64,000 nt of DNA. It comes from Candidatus Villigracilis proximus. GTDB lineage: Bacteria > Chloroflexota > Anaerolineae > Anaerolineales > Villigracilaceae. Position numbers and translations under genes: made by a program. Each line of letters starts with the position of its first letter. Position 1 is the stretch's first letter. The notes beneath the pieces are model-generated. The model did no database searches. It was not told the origin of the DNA and saw nothing but the letters and a program-made list of their open reading frames with translations. Below, piece after piece: positions 23,668 to 33,493 of this stretch. The stretch spans positions 1-64,000 of the forward strand of contig JADKBB010000005.1 in assembly GCA_016715195.1 (NCBI GenBank), read 5' to 3'.

Positions 23668-25215
23668 TTATAACGGTATGTTTCCGTGTTTCTTGGCTGG
23701 ATTTCCATCACGCTTGTTGCTTAGCATTTCCAGCGCATTGATCAGGCGCGGACGGGTTTCCTTCGGCTCGATCACATCGTCAATATATCCGCGCTGTGCG
23801 GCGACATAAGGATTTGCAAATTTTTCCTTATATTCCGCCACCAGTTCAGCCTTCCTTTGAATGGGGTCTTCAGCGGCATCAAGTTCCTTGCGGAAGATGA
23901 TATTTACTGCACCATCAGGTCCCATGACTGCGATCTCGGCTGTCGGCCATGCAAAATTCGCGTCACTGCGAATATGCTTGGATGACATAACACAATACGC
24001 GCCGCCGTATGCCTTGCGTGTGATGACTGTCAACTTGGGCACTGTGGCTTCACAATAAGCATAGAGCAGTTTAGCGCCGGAGCGGATAATGCCGTGATGT
24101 TCCTGGAAAGTGCCGGGCAGGAAGCCGGGTACATCTTCAAAGGTGATGATCGGAATATTGAATGCATCACAGAAGCGCACAAAACGTGCCGCTTTTTCAC
24201 TTGCATCAATATCGAGTACGCCAGCCAATACTGCGGGCTGATTGGCAATGATGCCAATTGAGTGTCCGCCCAAACGGGCGAAACCTACAACGACATTCTG
24301 CGCGTAATTCTCATGGATCTCATAAAACTGTCCGTTATCCATGATCATATTAATAACTTCTTTAATATCATAAGGCTTGTTCGCATCATCAGGGACGATG
24401 GTATTTAATGCCTCTTCCATTCGCAAAGGATCGTCACCTAAAACGAAGGGTGCATCTTCCATATTGTTTTGGGGCAGGAAGCCGAGCAGTTTGCGGATGA
24501 GATACAAGGTATCTGCTTCACTGTCAGCGGCGACATGGCATACGCCTGATTTTTCAGAATGCACACTCGCGCCGCCAAGTTCTTCCTGTGTTACTTCTTC
24601 GTGCGTTACTGCCTTTACAACATCAGGACCGGTGACGAACATATAGGAGGTATCACGCGCCATGAAGATAAAATCGGTCAGCGCCGGAGAGTAAACCGCG
24701 CCGCCGGCACATGGCCCCATAATGGCCGAAATTTGCGGAATGACACCCGAAGCCATTGTGTTGCGCAGGAAGATATCAGAGTAGCCTGCGAGAGCCACCA
24801 CGCCTTCCTGAATGCGCGCGCCGCCTGAGTCGTTCAGTCCGATCATCGGTGCGCCGTTCTTCATCGCCATATCCATGATCTTGCAGATCTTGGCGGCGTG
24901 TACTTCGCCCAGGCTTCCGCCAAAGACTGTGAAATCCTGTGAGTACACATACACAAGACGTCCTTCGATCGTGCCCCAGCCGGTAACGACAGAGTCACCG
25001 ATAAATTTTTGTTCATCCAACCCAAAGTCATGTGTGCGATGAACGATGAAAGCATCCACTTCGCGGAAGGAGCCCTTGTCTAACAATAAATCAAGGCGTT
25101 CACGGGCGGTCAGGCGTCCCTTCTTGTGCTGCGCATCAATGCGGGCTTGTCCGCCGCCAAGGCGTGACTGTGCTTTCAGGTCAGTTAACTGTTGGATTTT
25201 CGATTTTTTGCTCAT
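23668..25215 (-). CDS. Acyl-CoA carboxylase carboxyltransferase subunit (acetyl/propionyl-CoA, PccB-like)
   Basis: 515 residues with two crotonase-fold halves. Seen: GGQARIDAQHKKGRLTARERLDLLLD at the N terminus, SQDFTVFGGSLGEVHA, GLNDSGGARIQEG, MGPCAGGAVYSPALTDF, and in the second half FEDVPGFLPGTFQE, RKAYGGAYCVMSSKH and WPTAEIAVMGPDGA. It transfers CO2 from biotin to an acyl-CoA, probably propionyl- or acetyl-CoA. It heads the leftward carboxylase operon. The acyl-CoA dehydrogenases at 32 and 37 kb fit the same fatty- or amino-acid metabolism. Confidence 0.93.
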   Translation of the reverse strand: MSKKSKIQQLTDLKAQSRLGGGQARIDAQHKKGRLTARERLDLLLDKGSFREVDAFIVHRTHDFGLDEQKFIGDSVVTGWGTIEGRLVYVYSQDFTVFGGSLGEVHAAKICKIMDMAMKNGAPMIGLNDSGGARIQEGVVALAGYSDIFLRNTMASGVIPQISAIMGPCAGGAVYSPALTDFIFMARDTSYMFVTGPDVVKAVTHEEVTQEELGGASVHSEKSGVCHVAADSEADTLYLIRKLLGFLPQNNMEDAPFVLGDDPLRMEEALNTIVPDDANKPYDIKEVINMIMDNGQFYEIHENYAQNVVVGFARLGGHSIGIIANQPAVLAGVLDIDASEKAARFVRFCDAFNIPIITFEDVPGFLPGTFQEHHGIIRSGAKLLYAYCEATVPKLTVITRKAYGGAYCVMSSKHIRSDANFAWPTAEIAVMGPDGAVNIIFRKELDAAEDPIQRKAELVAEYKEKFANPYVAAQRGYIDDVIEPKETRPRLINALEMLSNKRDGNPAKKHGNIPL

Positions 25216-25598
25216 AAGCCTCTCTCGACAATGTTTTTATATTGAACAGGATGAAAATAATTACTGCCAGATTTACTATAACAGCGAATAACCAGTTTGG
25301 ATGCGGATTTTGCCAGACGAACCGCTCGGCCCAATACCAGACGGTGTAGCTTGCTGCGGCCCCGATCAGCAGTTTCGTGGCCCATGCTTTTTTCTGCAAA
25401 ATGCTCCAGACGAGAATGATACCTGTAATTACCCAAAAATGCGCCGCTGCCGGCTGTGACCGTGGGCGATGGCTGTACTGAGAACTCGTTTAAAACATTC
25501 TGCCACGCAAGGGAAGTCCACAGGCGCAGGGCATTCCATGTTGTTAGGGATAACACCATCAATAGCAGGAGGGTTACTCGTAAAGGTAATTTGTTCAT
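25181..25598 (-). CDS. Hypothetical four-segment membrane protein (frameshifted)
   Basis: Begins MNKLPLRVTLLLLMVLSLTTWNALRLWTSLAW and reads to PTVTAGSGAF. One T too many (A run 25435-25439 on the plus strand) breaks the frame. Removing it gives WVITGIILVWSILQKKAWATKLLIGAAASYTVWYW and two further membrane segments, ending KIENPTVN. The joined protein has about 138 residues and four hydrophobic segments, a pattern common in Chloroflexota genomes. Its end overlaps the start of the carboxyltransferase gene by about 35 bases. Function unknown. Confidence 0.6.
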
Positions 25599-25835
25599 TG
25601 GTTTTCTTTCGTCAATAAATTAATTTGCATGGCGGGTAAAAAATTTGCAGGTCTTTTTCTGTTGATCATCAAAATAGTTAATTGAAATCCTGAAGGGCAA
25701 ATATTGAAGCTGGGATATTTTTTCGAAACAGGAGCAGGTTATCGGTCTGGATGATGCGTTGTTTGAGGACGGAGCATACTGGAGGCGAAATTAAATCTGC
25801 TTTGGAGGGGAATCTGGCGGCGAAGCCATCCCTCA

Positions 25836-27941
25836 CTATTTTTGTTGTGGATATTTCGGCTCCGGCCAGAGATATAGCAATCCTTTTCCGCCGTAAACGG
25901 TGTAGCTTTCAAGGTATGGATCGAATTGACCAAAGTAGGGCGGTTGTTTGAGCAGGCGTGTGTTTGCAAAGACGATGGTCATGCCGCGTTCGCTGAGAAA
26001 TTGAGAGGCTTCTCCGTTTTGCAGTGCCTGGAAATATTCATGGCTGTTGATCAGTCCGTCCATGTTGACGATGGTGCGGTCTCGAATAAAGTACCCTACA
26101 TTTCCACCGCCTGTCATGCCGATAATTGCGCCGGGCGGTGTATTCTCTTCAATGTAAGTGGCGACTTCCATATAAGATTGACTTTCGGGGTAATAGTTGT
26201 GGCGCATGATGGCAGCAATGTAAGTTGTGTGGGTGTAGGCTAGAGAAACGCAAAGCGCAAGTGATGCAAATTCAAATATACGGCGGGTGTTTTTTATTTT
26301 CTTTGTTATCGGTCGTAGAACAAGGTGAAACAGAAGACTGCCGATCAGTACGATCAATATCATTTCGCTTGCCCAGTACCATTCTTTTGCGCCGCCATAC
26401 GCGGTGGTGGTGTATGAGAAAATTTGCAATCCACAGCCTGCTATTAATGGAATGAGCGCCATGTTTGAAAATGCGCGCAGGGTTTGACGGGCATTGGCAA
26501 ATAAAAGGATGAGGATCACGATTGAAAAAAACAGCATGGCGATGTAGTAGCGTTCGTCAAGTGTGTCAGCGCCAGGGTAGATCGGACGCAGTAGCTTTGC
26601 AACCGGTATTAATAGATTTGATGCAGGTTTCCAGGCGTCGTATACCCACTGATAGTTGATGCCAAAGAAGGAAGGCCAGTTTGATGCGGGGTAGTCGTAG
26701 ACTGTGTTCTTGAGCAAGCCCCACCAGCGTTTGATCTGCCCGCTGACCGGGCTGCTTGTGCCGAAAGTGAGTTTGTTGTACAGCATGTATAAGGCAAGCG
26801 CGCCGCCGACGATTCCGTAATAGATCAGCGCTTCTGAGAACCAGTTTTTCCAATTGGATCGAAATTCTGTCATGGGTGTTGGTTGTTGCAATTCAATTTT
26901 TATTTTTTCATTGCCAAACCAATGGGCGGCGAGTCGAACGGCAAGGATCAATATGGCGCTGATGCCCCAGTCAAGGAGAAAGGCGCTGCGCGGAAAATTC
27001 TTTCCAATCCCAAGATTGGAAAGAATGAGATATACACTGGCAATCAGCACGGTAGCTATCGTAAGCGCGGATAAAGTTTGCCGGATGGTTTTCCATACCG
27101 GGTTTGTGCGCGGATGTTGGTAGGCTCCAAAAAAATAAAGAGCGCTGAGTTTGATACCCATTGCGATCAGGGTAACTTCCACGGCCGATGCGGCATACGT
27201 GCTGTTATAGGTGTCGAGCCCTGTGCGGATCGCGACAGAGAAGGTCATTGAGATGAAAATAATGACCATGTCGAGCGGTGCAAGAAAACGGACCGGGCTG
27301 CCGCGCAGGATGATCCAAAGCCCGCCTAGAATTGCGATAAAAACAAGGTCCAGGCGGCTAAACATAACCATGACCGCAATCAGCGCCAGCAGACTGATTT
27401 GATGTGCAGTGACTGGTTTTGCTCCTTTGGGCTGCCATTCTTTTTCAAATTGTGAAAGTTTGTAAATGAAAAGTACGATCGTAAAAGCGGCGAGTGGAGT
27501 TTCAAGGCCGGTTTCATAAACTGTGGCGTGAATATTTAAATTAAATGCCCAGAATGAAGCGGCGAGATAAGCCGCAGAAAGTGACAGGTTTTCCTTGACC
27601 AACCTGTAAATCAATACCGCAGTTGCGGCATTGAAGAGCGCCATGACTACCAGCAGAACACGCAGCGGCAGGATCAGGTCAAAACGGGCAAGGGCAAAGA
27701 TCGGAATGCAAACGATCATCCATAACGGATGATACCCATTGGATAAGTTGATACCGTCGAAGGTGCTGCCAAGTCCCTGCGTAATGTTTTGAGCGACTTT
27801 AAAATAATAATACGCATCGTCGCGCGTAAACCAATTGTTTGGAAAGTTATATGCGTCTGAAAAAGAGGCATAAAGATGAGTGCCAAGAATTACCGCGATC
27901 AATAGGCTTTCAAAAAGAGAGAATCGTTTTAAGAAATTCAT
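25836..27941 (-). CDS. GT-C-type multi-pass membrane glycosyltransferase-like protein
   Basis: 701 residues and about 12 membrane segments. The first outer loop holds the acidic motif of GT-C enzymes (NWFTRDDAYYYFKVAQNITQ, with Asp-Asp), then LSNGYHPLWM. A C-terminal soluble part (about 590-701) has YIEENTPPGAIIGMTGGGNVGYF. Such proteins transfer sugars from polyprenyl phosphates onto lipids or proteins on the outer membrane face; the acceptor is unknown. It lies alone, with a second, larger GT-C-like gene 1 kb away on the same strand. Confidence 0.75.
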   Translation of the reverse strand: MNFLKRFSLFESLLIAVILGTHLYASFSDAYNFPNNWFTRDDAYYYFKVAQNITQGLGSTFDGINLSNGYHPLWMIVCIPIFALARFDLILPLRVLLVVMALFNAATAVLIYRLVKENLSLSAAYLAASFWAFNLNIHATVYETGLETPLAAFTIVLFIYKLSQFEKEWQPKGAKPVTAHQISLLALIAVMVMFSRLDLVFIAILGGLWIILRGSPVRFLAPLDMVIIFISMTFSVAIRTGLDTYNSTYAASAVEVTLIAMGIKLSALYFFGAYQHPRTNPVWKTIRQTLSALTIATVLIASVYLILSNLGIGKNFPRSAFLLDWGISAILILAVRLAAHWFGNEKIKIELQQPTPMTEFRSNWKNWFSEALIYYGIVGGALALYMLYNKLTFGTSSPVSGQIKRWWGLLKNTVYDYPASNWPSFFGINYQWVYDAWKPASNLLIPVAKLLRPIYPGADTLDERYYIAMLFFSIVILILLFANARQTLRAFSNMALIPLIAGCGLQIFSYTTTAYGGAKEWYWASEMILIVLIGSLLFHLVLRPITKKIKNTRRIFEFASLALCVSLAYTHTTYIAAIMRHNYYPESQSYMEVATYIEENTPPGAIIGMTGGGNVGYFIRDRTIVNMDGLINSHEYFQALQNGEASQFLSERGMTIVFANTRLLKQPPYFGQFDPYLESYTVYGGKGLLYLWPEPKYPQQK

Positions 27942-27990
27942 TTTTATTTTTTATGCACAGGCATTTGAGAAAGCCCGTTACCGGTTCCTA

Positions 27991-29019
27991 TTAAATATGG
28001 AGTGTGATTTTACCGAAGTTTTCGCCGTTCCATAATCTTTCCTGAGCAGCGGCGGCTTCTTCAAGCGGAAATGTGCTGTCCACGACAGGCTTGAGTTTAC
28101 CTGAGATCACCAAACTCATCACTTCACTAAAATCTGCAAGTGTGCTCATGGTGGAGCCGATGATCGAAAGATGTTTGGCGAATATAAAACGATTGTCAAT
28201 TTCAAAACGCGGTGCGCCGCTATTTCCAACGGTCAGCAGGCGTCCGCCTTTTTTGAGCGCTCGCAAACTGAGCGGAAAAGTAGTGCCCACATTATCCACA
28301 ATTACATCCACGCCGCGTTTTTTATTTGCGATAAATAAAGCCTTTGCCCAATCTTCGTTTTGCGAGCGGTCGATTAAGATGTCTGCGCCGAGCGCTTCTG
28401 CATTTTTTAATTTTTTAACGCTTGACCCGATCACAGCGACGCGCGCGCCAAGATATTTGGCGATTTGGATACTGGCGGAATTTACGCCTCCTCCCGCGCC
28501 GACAATTGCCACTGTTTCTCCGGCTTTTATCTCCCCGCGCTTGACCATTGAATGCCATGCGGTTTGATAGACCAGCGCGCTGGCCGCCGCGGCATGGAAA
28601 TCAAAACTTTCCGGCAATTTGAAGAGTTGACGCTCAGGCACACAAATATATTCAGCATACGTTCCGCGGATCGTTTCGCCCAGCAAATGCCAATTGGAGC
28701 ACAGATTATCCCGCTGACTTAAACAGAACTCACATTCTCCACAGCCAATATTGGCATTGATGACGACTCTGTCGCCGATTTCAAAATCGTTTGTATCTGT
28801 CCCCAGGCCTGCTACTTCTCCTGCACCGTCTGCGCCATTGATGTGGGGTAATTCCAGCTTTAGTCCCGGCCAACCGTTGCGGACGAAGATATCCATGCGG
28901 TTAAGTGCCGCGGCGTGCAAACGTACGAGGATTTCACCTGCTTTGGGTGCAGGCATAGAAAACTCAGTGTACTCAAGAACTTCCGGGCCGCCGTGCTTAT
29001 AAAAGAGGACAGTTTTCAT
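27991..29019 (-). CDS. Zinc-containing alcohol dehydrogenase / quinone-oxidoreductase family (MDR)
   Basis: 342 residues. Structural-zinc Cys are present (Cys93, 96, 99 and 107 in CGECEFCLSQRDNLC). At the catalytic-zinc position, however, Asn40 replaces Cys (ALNRMDIFVRNGWPG), and the usual Gly-His-Glu is NGADGAGEV, so catalytic zinc is probably absent. The Rossmann motif is VAIVGAGGGVNSASIQIAKYLGARVAVIG. The substrate is an unknown carbonyl or quinone. It ends before, and starts just after, large membrane-glycosyltransferase genes on the same strand, 4 bases from the upstream gene's stop. Confidence 0.85.
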   Translation of the reverse strand: MKTVLFYKHGGPEVLEYTEFSMPAPKAGEILVRLHAAALNRMDIFVRNGWPGLKLELPHINGADGAGEVAGLGTDTNDFEIGDRVVINANIGCGECEFCLSQRDNLCSNWHLLGETIRGTYAEYICVPERQLFKLPESFDFHAAAASALVYQTAWHSMVKRGEIKAGETVAIVGAGGGVNSASIQIAKYLGARVAVIGSSVKKLKNAEALGADILIDRSQNEDWAKALFIANKKRGVDVIVDNVGTTFPLSLRALKKGGRLLTVGNSGAPRFEIDNRFIFAKHLSIIGSTMSTLADFSEVMSLVISGKLKPVVDSTFPLEEAAAAQERLWNGENFGKITLHI

Positions 29020-29023
29020 ATCA

Positions 29024-32000
29024 CTACGGTTTGATTTCGATCACAACAAAATTCGACATTACAGGAGCGTGCCCGAGATTGTCCACGAGATTCTGTTCTC
29101 CGTCCACGCTGACCCGGCATTGATAAATGCCAGGTTCCAGATCAAGCGTTATCTGCCCTGCACTTTGTCCGCCGGGGAATTGGAATTGTTGTGCTGGTAT
29201 CGGTTCATAATAATTTTGTTCCGGCAGGAGATTCGCGTCTGGGGTAAAGATAAGTGTATCAAGGAAGATCGCCATAAATCCAGATGGATCATCCATGTAG
29301 GGCCGTGTGATTATCAGTGTGTTCTTGTTTTCAGAGATATCAAATGGGCCGACCCGTTCCCAGACCCATTTGTTGAGATTATCTTCAACCGTCTGGCTGA
29401 CAGTCCCTGCCTGCCCGTTGACTTGTAATTGCAGAGGCGAGTGATCCGCTTCTCTTTTCAAGGTGCGTGCCCAAATATAAATTTGTCCGGCGGTGGAGGT
29501 TTCAAATTCATAAAGCACTGGTTCACTTAAATAATTATCAGCCAGATACCCGCTGGCATTCCAGCCTTGTACAAATGCAGTATCTGCCTGCCAACCTGAC
29601 GGTGGAGGAAGTGTCTCTGCTTCAAGCCAGACATGTTCTGTGGTTTGCACTCCGCACTGAAGTGAAAGGCTTGTCACTGTGCTTTTTGACAACTCCCAAC
29701 TTAATTGTTGGCTTGAGCTGGTTTGATGAAGTGTTAAGTTCGCGCTCAAGCAGGCTGGTTCTGCCAATGCTGAAGCGGGCAGGCTAAAACGGTCAAAGAA
29801 AATCCCTTCGATCAAGATGCCTTTCGGGTAGCAATGCTTTAATGTTTGGGCAATTTCATCCCGTTTTATGCGATCGCTGTCAGTGACCTTGTCGAGAATG
29901 ATCTCAAGGTTGGGGCGGTCTGTCAGATCATCGGGCAGGGCTGGCATCAGCTCGTCCAGTGCCACGTATTGATAGGAATTTTGAATTTCCTCCGTGGGTA
30001 TTTTGGCGAGCATGAAAAGCTCGATCATTTGATATTCATTATTTAATGGTTCGTTACCGTGTGGAATGTTCGGTAGAACAATGAGTGTATCCATGTCTGC
30101 TGCACTGCCTGCGATCTCGCCGATCTCGCGCCGTACTTGACGATTCTGCTCATCGCCAGTTTCATTGAAATAAATATAAAGGTTCATCAGCGGCAGCCAG
30201 ATCAATACAACGAGCGCAATGGTGACCGATAAAGGCTGGAGTATTTTCCCGATAAAGCTCAGACTGTCATACGCGAACAGGAATAATCCCAGCGCCGCCA
30301 GCGCATAGACAGCGGGAAGTCCGGGGTAGTAAACACGACCAAGTGGAGAGTGTGCCGCGATGGGCACAGGAAAAATAAATAGTGCGAGCCAGATCAATAT
30401 CCAGTAGGAGAATCGCTGGCGGAGGGTTGCCAGAGAAACGAAAAATCCCATCGTGATCCAGGGAAGCAGGAATGCGTTAACGAGCGGTCCCATGCGGTTG
30501 TATAGAAAATCTACATTGGCGTAGATATACCAGCTTTTAAGTACTTTGGAAAAGTATAACCAAAGTGTTGAGAATCCTTCTTCCCAGCCTTTCGCGTTGA
30601 AATCGTAATAACCCAGGCGGCTTGCAAGGTATGGAAGCAGAATGGGCAGTGCAAAGATGGAAGGCGCAAGCAGGGCTGTGACGAAGCGGGCCTTTTCTGT
30701 TCGAGTAACATCCTGACGATTGATCTCAATCATACAAATGATAACTGCTGCCAGCAGCAAAGGCCAGACTGTGTCATACGTGAGCAGTCCGAGTGCCAGT
30801 GCGATACCACTGACCGCATAGAGATGCCAGCGGCGCGCACGAATTGCCCAGGCCAAAAGCAATAGTGTAAGGATCGGCCACAGCTTAACGTGACTTTCCA
30901 CATTTGCGAGGCGGCTGGCGCTGATATCAAAAATGGAAGCACTTAATAGCCAGGCTGAAAGCAGGGCCAGCGGAATATTCGTGAGGCGGCGCAGCAGCAG
31001 ATAGAAAAGAAAAGTTGCCAGAATACTAAAGAAGGCCACTTCAAAACGTGCTGAAAAAATTGACGGCCCCAATAATTGATGGAACGGAGTTTGCATAAAA
31101 AAACTGACAGGCAGCGCGTCGCGATGATACAGCCCTGAATAATCAGGTAGACCGCGAATTCCCAACCAGACTACTTCGCCTGTCCATTTGGCTTCGTCCC
31201 CTTCAATGCCGTATGGAATGGAATCCAACTCAAAAAGACGTCCAAAGGATGCGAGTGCAATAACGGCTACGACCAGGGTGATCTCAAGACCGCGCTTCAC
31301 ATAAATAGGCTGATTCAAGCTGAATACGATTTGTTGCTTTGCCAATTGTGCCCAAATGAAAAACCCAAGAGCCGCCGCCAGATATAACTCAATCCCCATT
31401 CTGTGTTCAGGTTCTCTGCCAAGACACCACTGCGCACACATGGCCAGACTCAGCGAAGTCCAGAGCAGGGCGGTTTTTATGCGACTTGGTGAACGGCGAA
31501 CCAGCGCCAGAATTACAATGGACAATGCCAGCAATCCTGTTAGCACTGTGCTTGCAATTGCAGCTTCATAGTAGAGAAAATTCAGCGAGCCACGCTGCCA
31601 ATGCAGGAAATAAAACGGGCGGCCAGGTTCCATTGGATTGATCGGAATTCCACCCGCCATTTGCGCAGGTGCAAATATCAAAAAATAAGCTGCCAGCATT
31701 GTTACCACACCTGCCAGCAGAATTTCCCAACGGAATTGTGAAACATAAAAAGTGAGACGTTGTTTTAGGGTCTGCCTATTAACATGAGTCTCCGCTTCTT
31801 TTTCGACGTGTGGAGTTGTTTCTGTCACCGGTACATCAACCCATCTTTGACGATGTGCCGCAACAAAAAGCAACAGTGTTCCGGCCAGCGCCAAAAGAGT
31901 TGGGATCAGACTCCAAAAAGGTATGTGCTTGTAAAAGATAAAATATAAATGTCCAGCCCAAACCGTCCACAATGTAATTATGAAGAGTTCAAATTTGTAA

Positions 32001-32140
32001 TTCTTTATCCAGGTGAAAAAATTTGCAAGTCGAGCCCATGTGAGGATATGAGCATGGGGTTTTCTCCGCCTGATTAAAAGCCAATCCAAATATACAGCCG
32101 TGAGAAGCGCGAGGATCAATACCAGGTAACCGGAAGACAT
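29024..32140 (-). CDS. Very large GT-C-type membrane glycosyltransferase with C-terminal beta domain (1038 aa)
   Basis: I set the start at 32140 (MSSGYLVLILALLTAV, with AGGTG upstream); reading further back only enters the antisense of the next gene. About 13 membrane segments are present. The GT-C acidic loop is SIPYGIEGDEAKWTGEVVWLG. A soluble C-terminal region of roughly 280 residues includes a carbohydrate-binding-like beta sandwich (HVWLEAETLPPPSGW, LYEFETSTAGQIYIWARTL). The family resembles ArnT/PMT-like proteins of Chloroflexota. Predicted outer-surface glycan or lipid glycosylation. It overlaps no other gene, starts 11 bases from the acyl-CoA dehydrogenase stop, and is likely in one transcript with it. 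Confidence 0.75.
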   Translation of the reverse strand: MSSGYLVLILALLTAVYLDWLLIRRRKPHAHILTWARLANFFTWIKNYKFELFIITLWTVWAGHLYFIFYKHIPFWSLIPTLLALAGTLLLFVAAHRQRWVDVPVTETTPHVEKEAETHVNRQTLKQRLTFYVSQFRWEILLAGVVTMLAAYFLIFAPAQMAGGIPINPMEPGRPFYFLHWQRGSLNFLYYEAAIASTVLTGLLALSIVILALVRRSPSRIKTALLWTSLSLAMCAQWCLGREPEHRMGIELYLAAALGFFIWAQLAKQQIVFSLNQPIYVKRGLEITLVVAVIALASFGRLFELDSIPYGIEGDEAKWTGEVVWLGIRGLPDYSGLYHRDALPVSFFMQTPFHQLLGPSIFSARFEVAFFSILATFLFYLLLRRLTNIPLALLSAWLLSASIFDISASRLANVESHVKLWPILTLLLLAWAIRARRWHLYAVSGIALALGLLTYDTVWPLLLAAVIICMIEINRQDVTRTEKARFVTALLAPSIFALPILLPYLASRLGYYDFNAKGWEEGFSTLWLYFSKVLKSWYIYANVDFLYNRMGPLVNAFLLPWITMGFFVSLATLRQRFSYWILIWLALFIFPVPIAAHSPLGRVYYPGLPAVYALAALGLFLFAYDSLSFIGKILQPLSVTIALVVLIWLPLMNLYIYFNETGDEQNRQVRREIGEIAGSAADMDTLIVLPNIPHGNEPLNNEYQMIELFMLAKIPTEEIQNSYQYVALDELMPALPDDLTDRPNLEIILDKVTDSDRIKRDEIAQTLKHCYPKGILIEGIFFDRFSLPASALAEPACLSANLTLHQTSSSQQLSWELSKSTVTSLSLQCGVQTTEHVWLEAETLPPPSGWQADTAFVQGWNASGYLADNYLSEPVLYEFETSTAGQIYIWARTLKREADHSPLQLQVNGQAGTVSQTVEDNLNKWVWERVGPFDISENKNTLIITRPYMDDPSGFMAIFLDTLIFTPDANLLPEQNYYEPIPAQQFQFPGGQSAGQITLDLEPGIYQCRVSVDGEQNLVDNLGHAPVMSNFVVIEIKP

Positions 32141-32150
32141 TAAAACACCT

Positions 32151-33320
32151 TTAGCGAAGACCGGTTTCCATGCGTGAAATGACAAGGCGTTGAATCTCGC
32201 TTGTGCCCTCATAAATTTCTGTGATCTTTGCATCACGGAAATATCTTTCGATTGGCAACTCCTTGCTATATCCCATGCCGCCGTGGATCTGTACTGCTTG
32301 ATGTGTAACGAACATGGCGGTTTCAGATGCAAACAACTTCGCCATGGATGCTTCAAGGGAATATCTTCCATCCGTTTGCTTGGAATTTTCTTTTGCAATC
32401 GCCGCATTGTAGATCAGCAGACGCGATGCCTCAATGCGTGTTTTCATATCTGCGATCTTGAATCCGGTTCCCTGAAACGCGCCGATTGGCTGACCAAACG
32501 CTTCACGCTGACCCACATACTGGCGGGAAGCTTCGTATGCCGCTTCTGCAATTCCGAGCGCCTGAGTTGCAATGCCGATACGGCCTGCGTCCAGCACGGT
32601 CATGGCGATCTTGAAACCTTCGCCTTCTGCGCCGAGTCTGTTGTCAGCGGGGATTCTGCAGTTGTCGAAGATCAACTCACTGGTAGCTGAGGCGCGGATT
32701 CCAAGTTTCGGTTCCTTCTTGCCGCGTTTTAATCCGCTTGTTTTTCCATCCACCAAAAAAGCGCTGACTCCTTTTTGTTTTTTCTCAGGGTCGGTCATCA
32801 TAAAGACCACGAAATAATCGGCTACGGGGCCGCTGGTAACCCAGGATTTTGAGCCATTCAAAATATAAGAATCACCGTCGCGGGTGGCGCGGCTTTTCAT
32901 TGTGCCCGCATCTGAACCGCTTTGAGCTTCGGTTAGGGAATATGCGCCAATAGCCTTGCCTGATGCAATGGGTGTGATAAATTTTTTCTTCTGTTCTTCT
33001 GTACCAAATTTTAATATGCCGTGACAGTATAAGGAATTGTTTACCGACATGATAACGCCATGCGCTGCATCCACTTTGCAGATTTCTTCAAGAGCCAGAA
33101 CATAGGCGAGTGCATCCATACCCGCGCCGCCATATTGCTCGGGAACTTCGATTCCCATAAATCCCATTTCTCCCATTTTTTTCATCGTCGCGTGCGGAAA
33201 TTCTCCGCTTTCATCATGTTCGGCTGCGATCGGGGAGATTTCCTTTTGGGCAAAATCGCGCGCCGCATCGCGGATCATTTTGTGTTCGGCTGTAAGTGGG
33301 TGGATGGGAAGATCGGTCAT
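32151..33320 (-). CDS. Acyl-CoA dehydrogenase
   Basis: 389 residues, FAD enzyme for the first step of beta-oxidation. Seen: AYSLTEAQSGSDAGTMKSRATRDGD and SKSWVTSG in the middle beta domain, REAFGQPIGAFQGTGFKIADM, QIHGGMGYSKELPIERYFRDAKITEIYEGTSEIQR with the catalytic Glu in Tyr-Glu-Gly-Thr. GGAGAG precedes the ATG. It resembles short- or branched-chain acyl-CoA dehydrogenases. The second paralogue is at 36839-37990 on the same strand. Confidence 0.93.
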   Translation of the reverse strand: MTDLPIHPLTAEHKMIRDAARDFAQKEISPIAAEHDESGEFPHATMKKMGEMGFMGIEVPEQYGGAGMDALAYVLALEEICKVDAAHGVIMSVNNSLYCHGILKFGTEEQKKKFITPIASGKAIGAYSLTEAQSGSDAGTMKSRATRDGDSYILNGSKSWVTSGPVADYFVVFMMTDPEKKQKGVSAFLVDGKTSGLKRGKKEPKLGIRASATSELIFDNCRIPADNRLGAEGEGFKIAMTVLDAGRIGIATQALGIAEAAYEASRQYVGQREAFGQPIGAFQGTGFKIADMKTRIEASRLLIYNAAIAKENSKQTDGRYSLEASMAKLFASETAMFVTHQAVQIHGGMGYSKELPIERYFRDAKITEIYEGTSEIQRLVISRMETGLR

Positions 33321-33493
33321 TTGTTATCTCTCCGGAAGAAAATAGTTTTCAAGATTATACCGCTTTGGGCGTGTAAGCTGGCGCGTTGTAATAATCGGAA
33401 AATGGCAATTGACTTCTCTCCATCGTCCAATATAATTACATGATTAAGATGGCTTATGCAAAGGCGGTTTAAAACTATTTTATAATCCCTTAT

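Noticed and set aside
32141..32407. N-terminal extension of the large glycosyltransferase back to 32407
   Set aside because: The added 89 residues are the antisense of the acyl-CoA dehydrogenase gene and are not membrane- or signal-like; a ribosome site lies before 32140.
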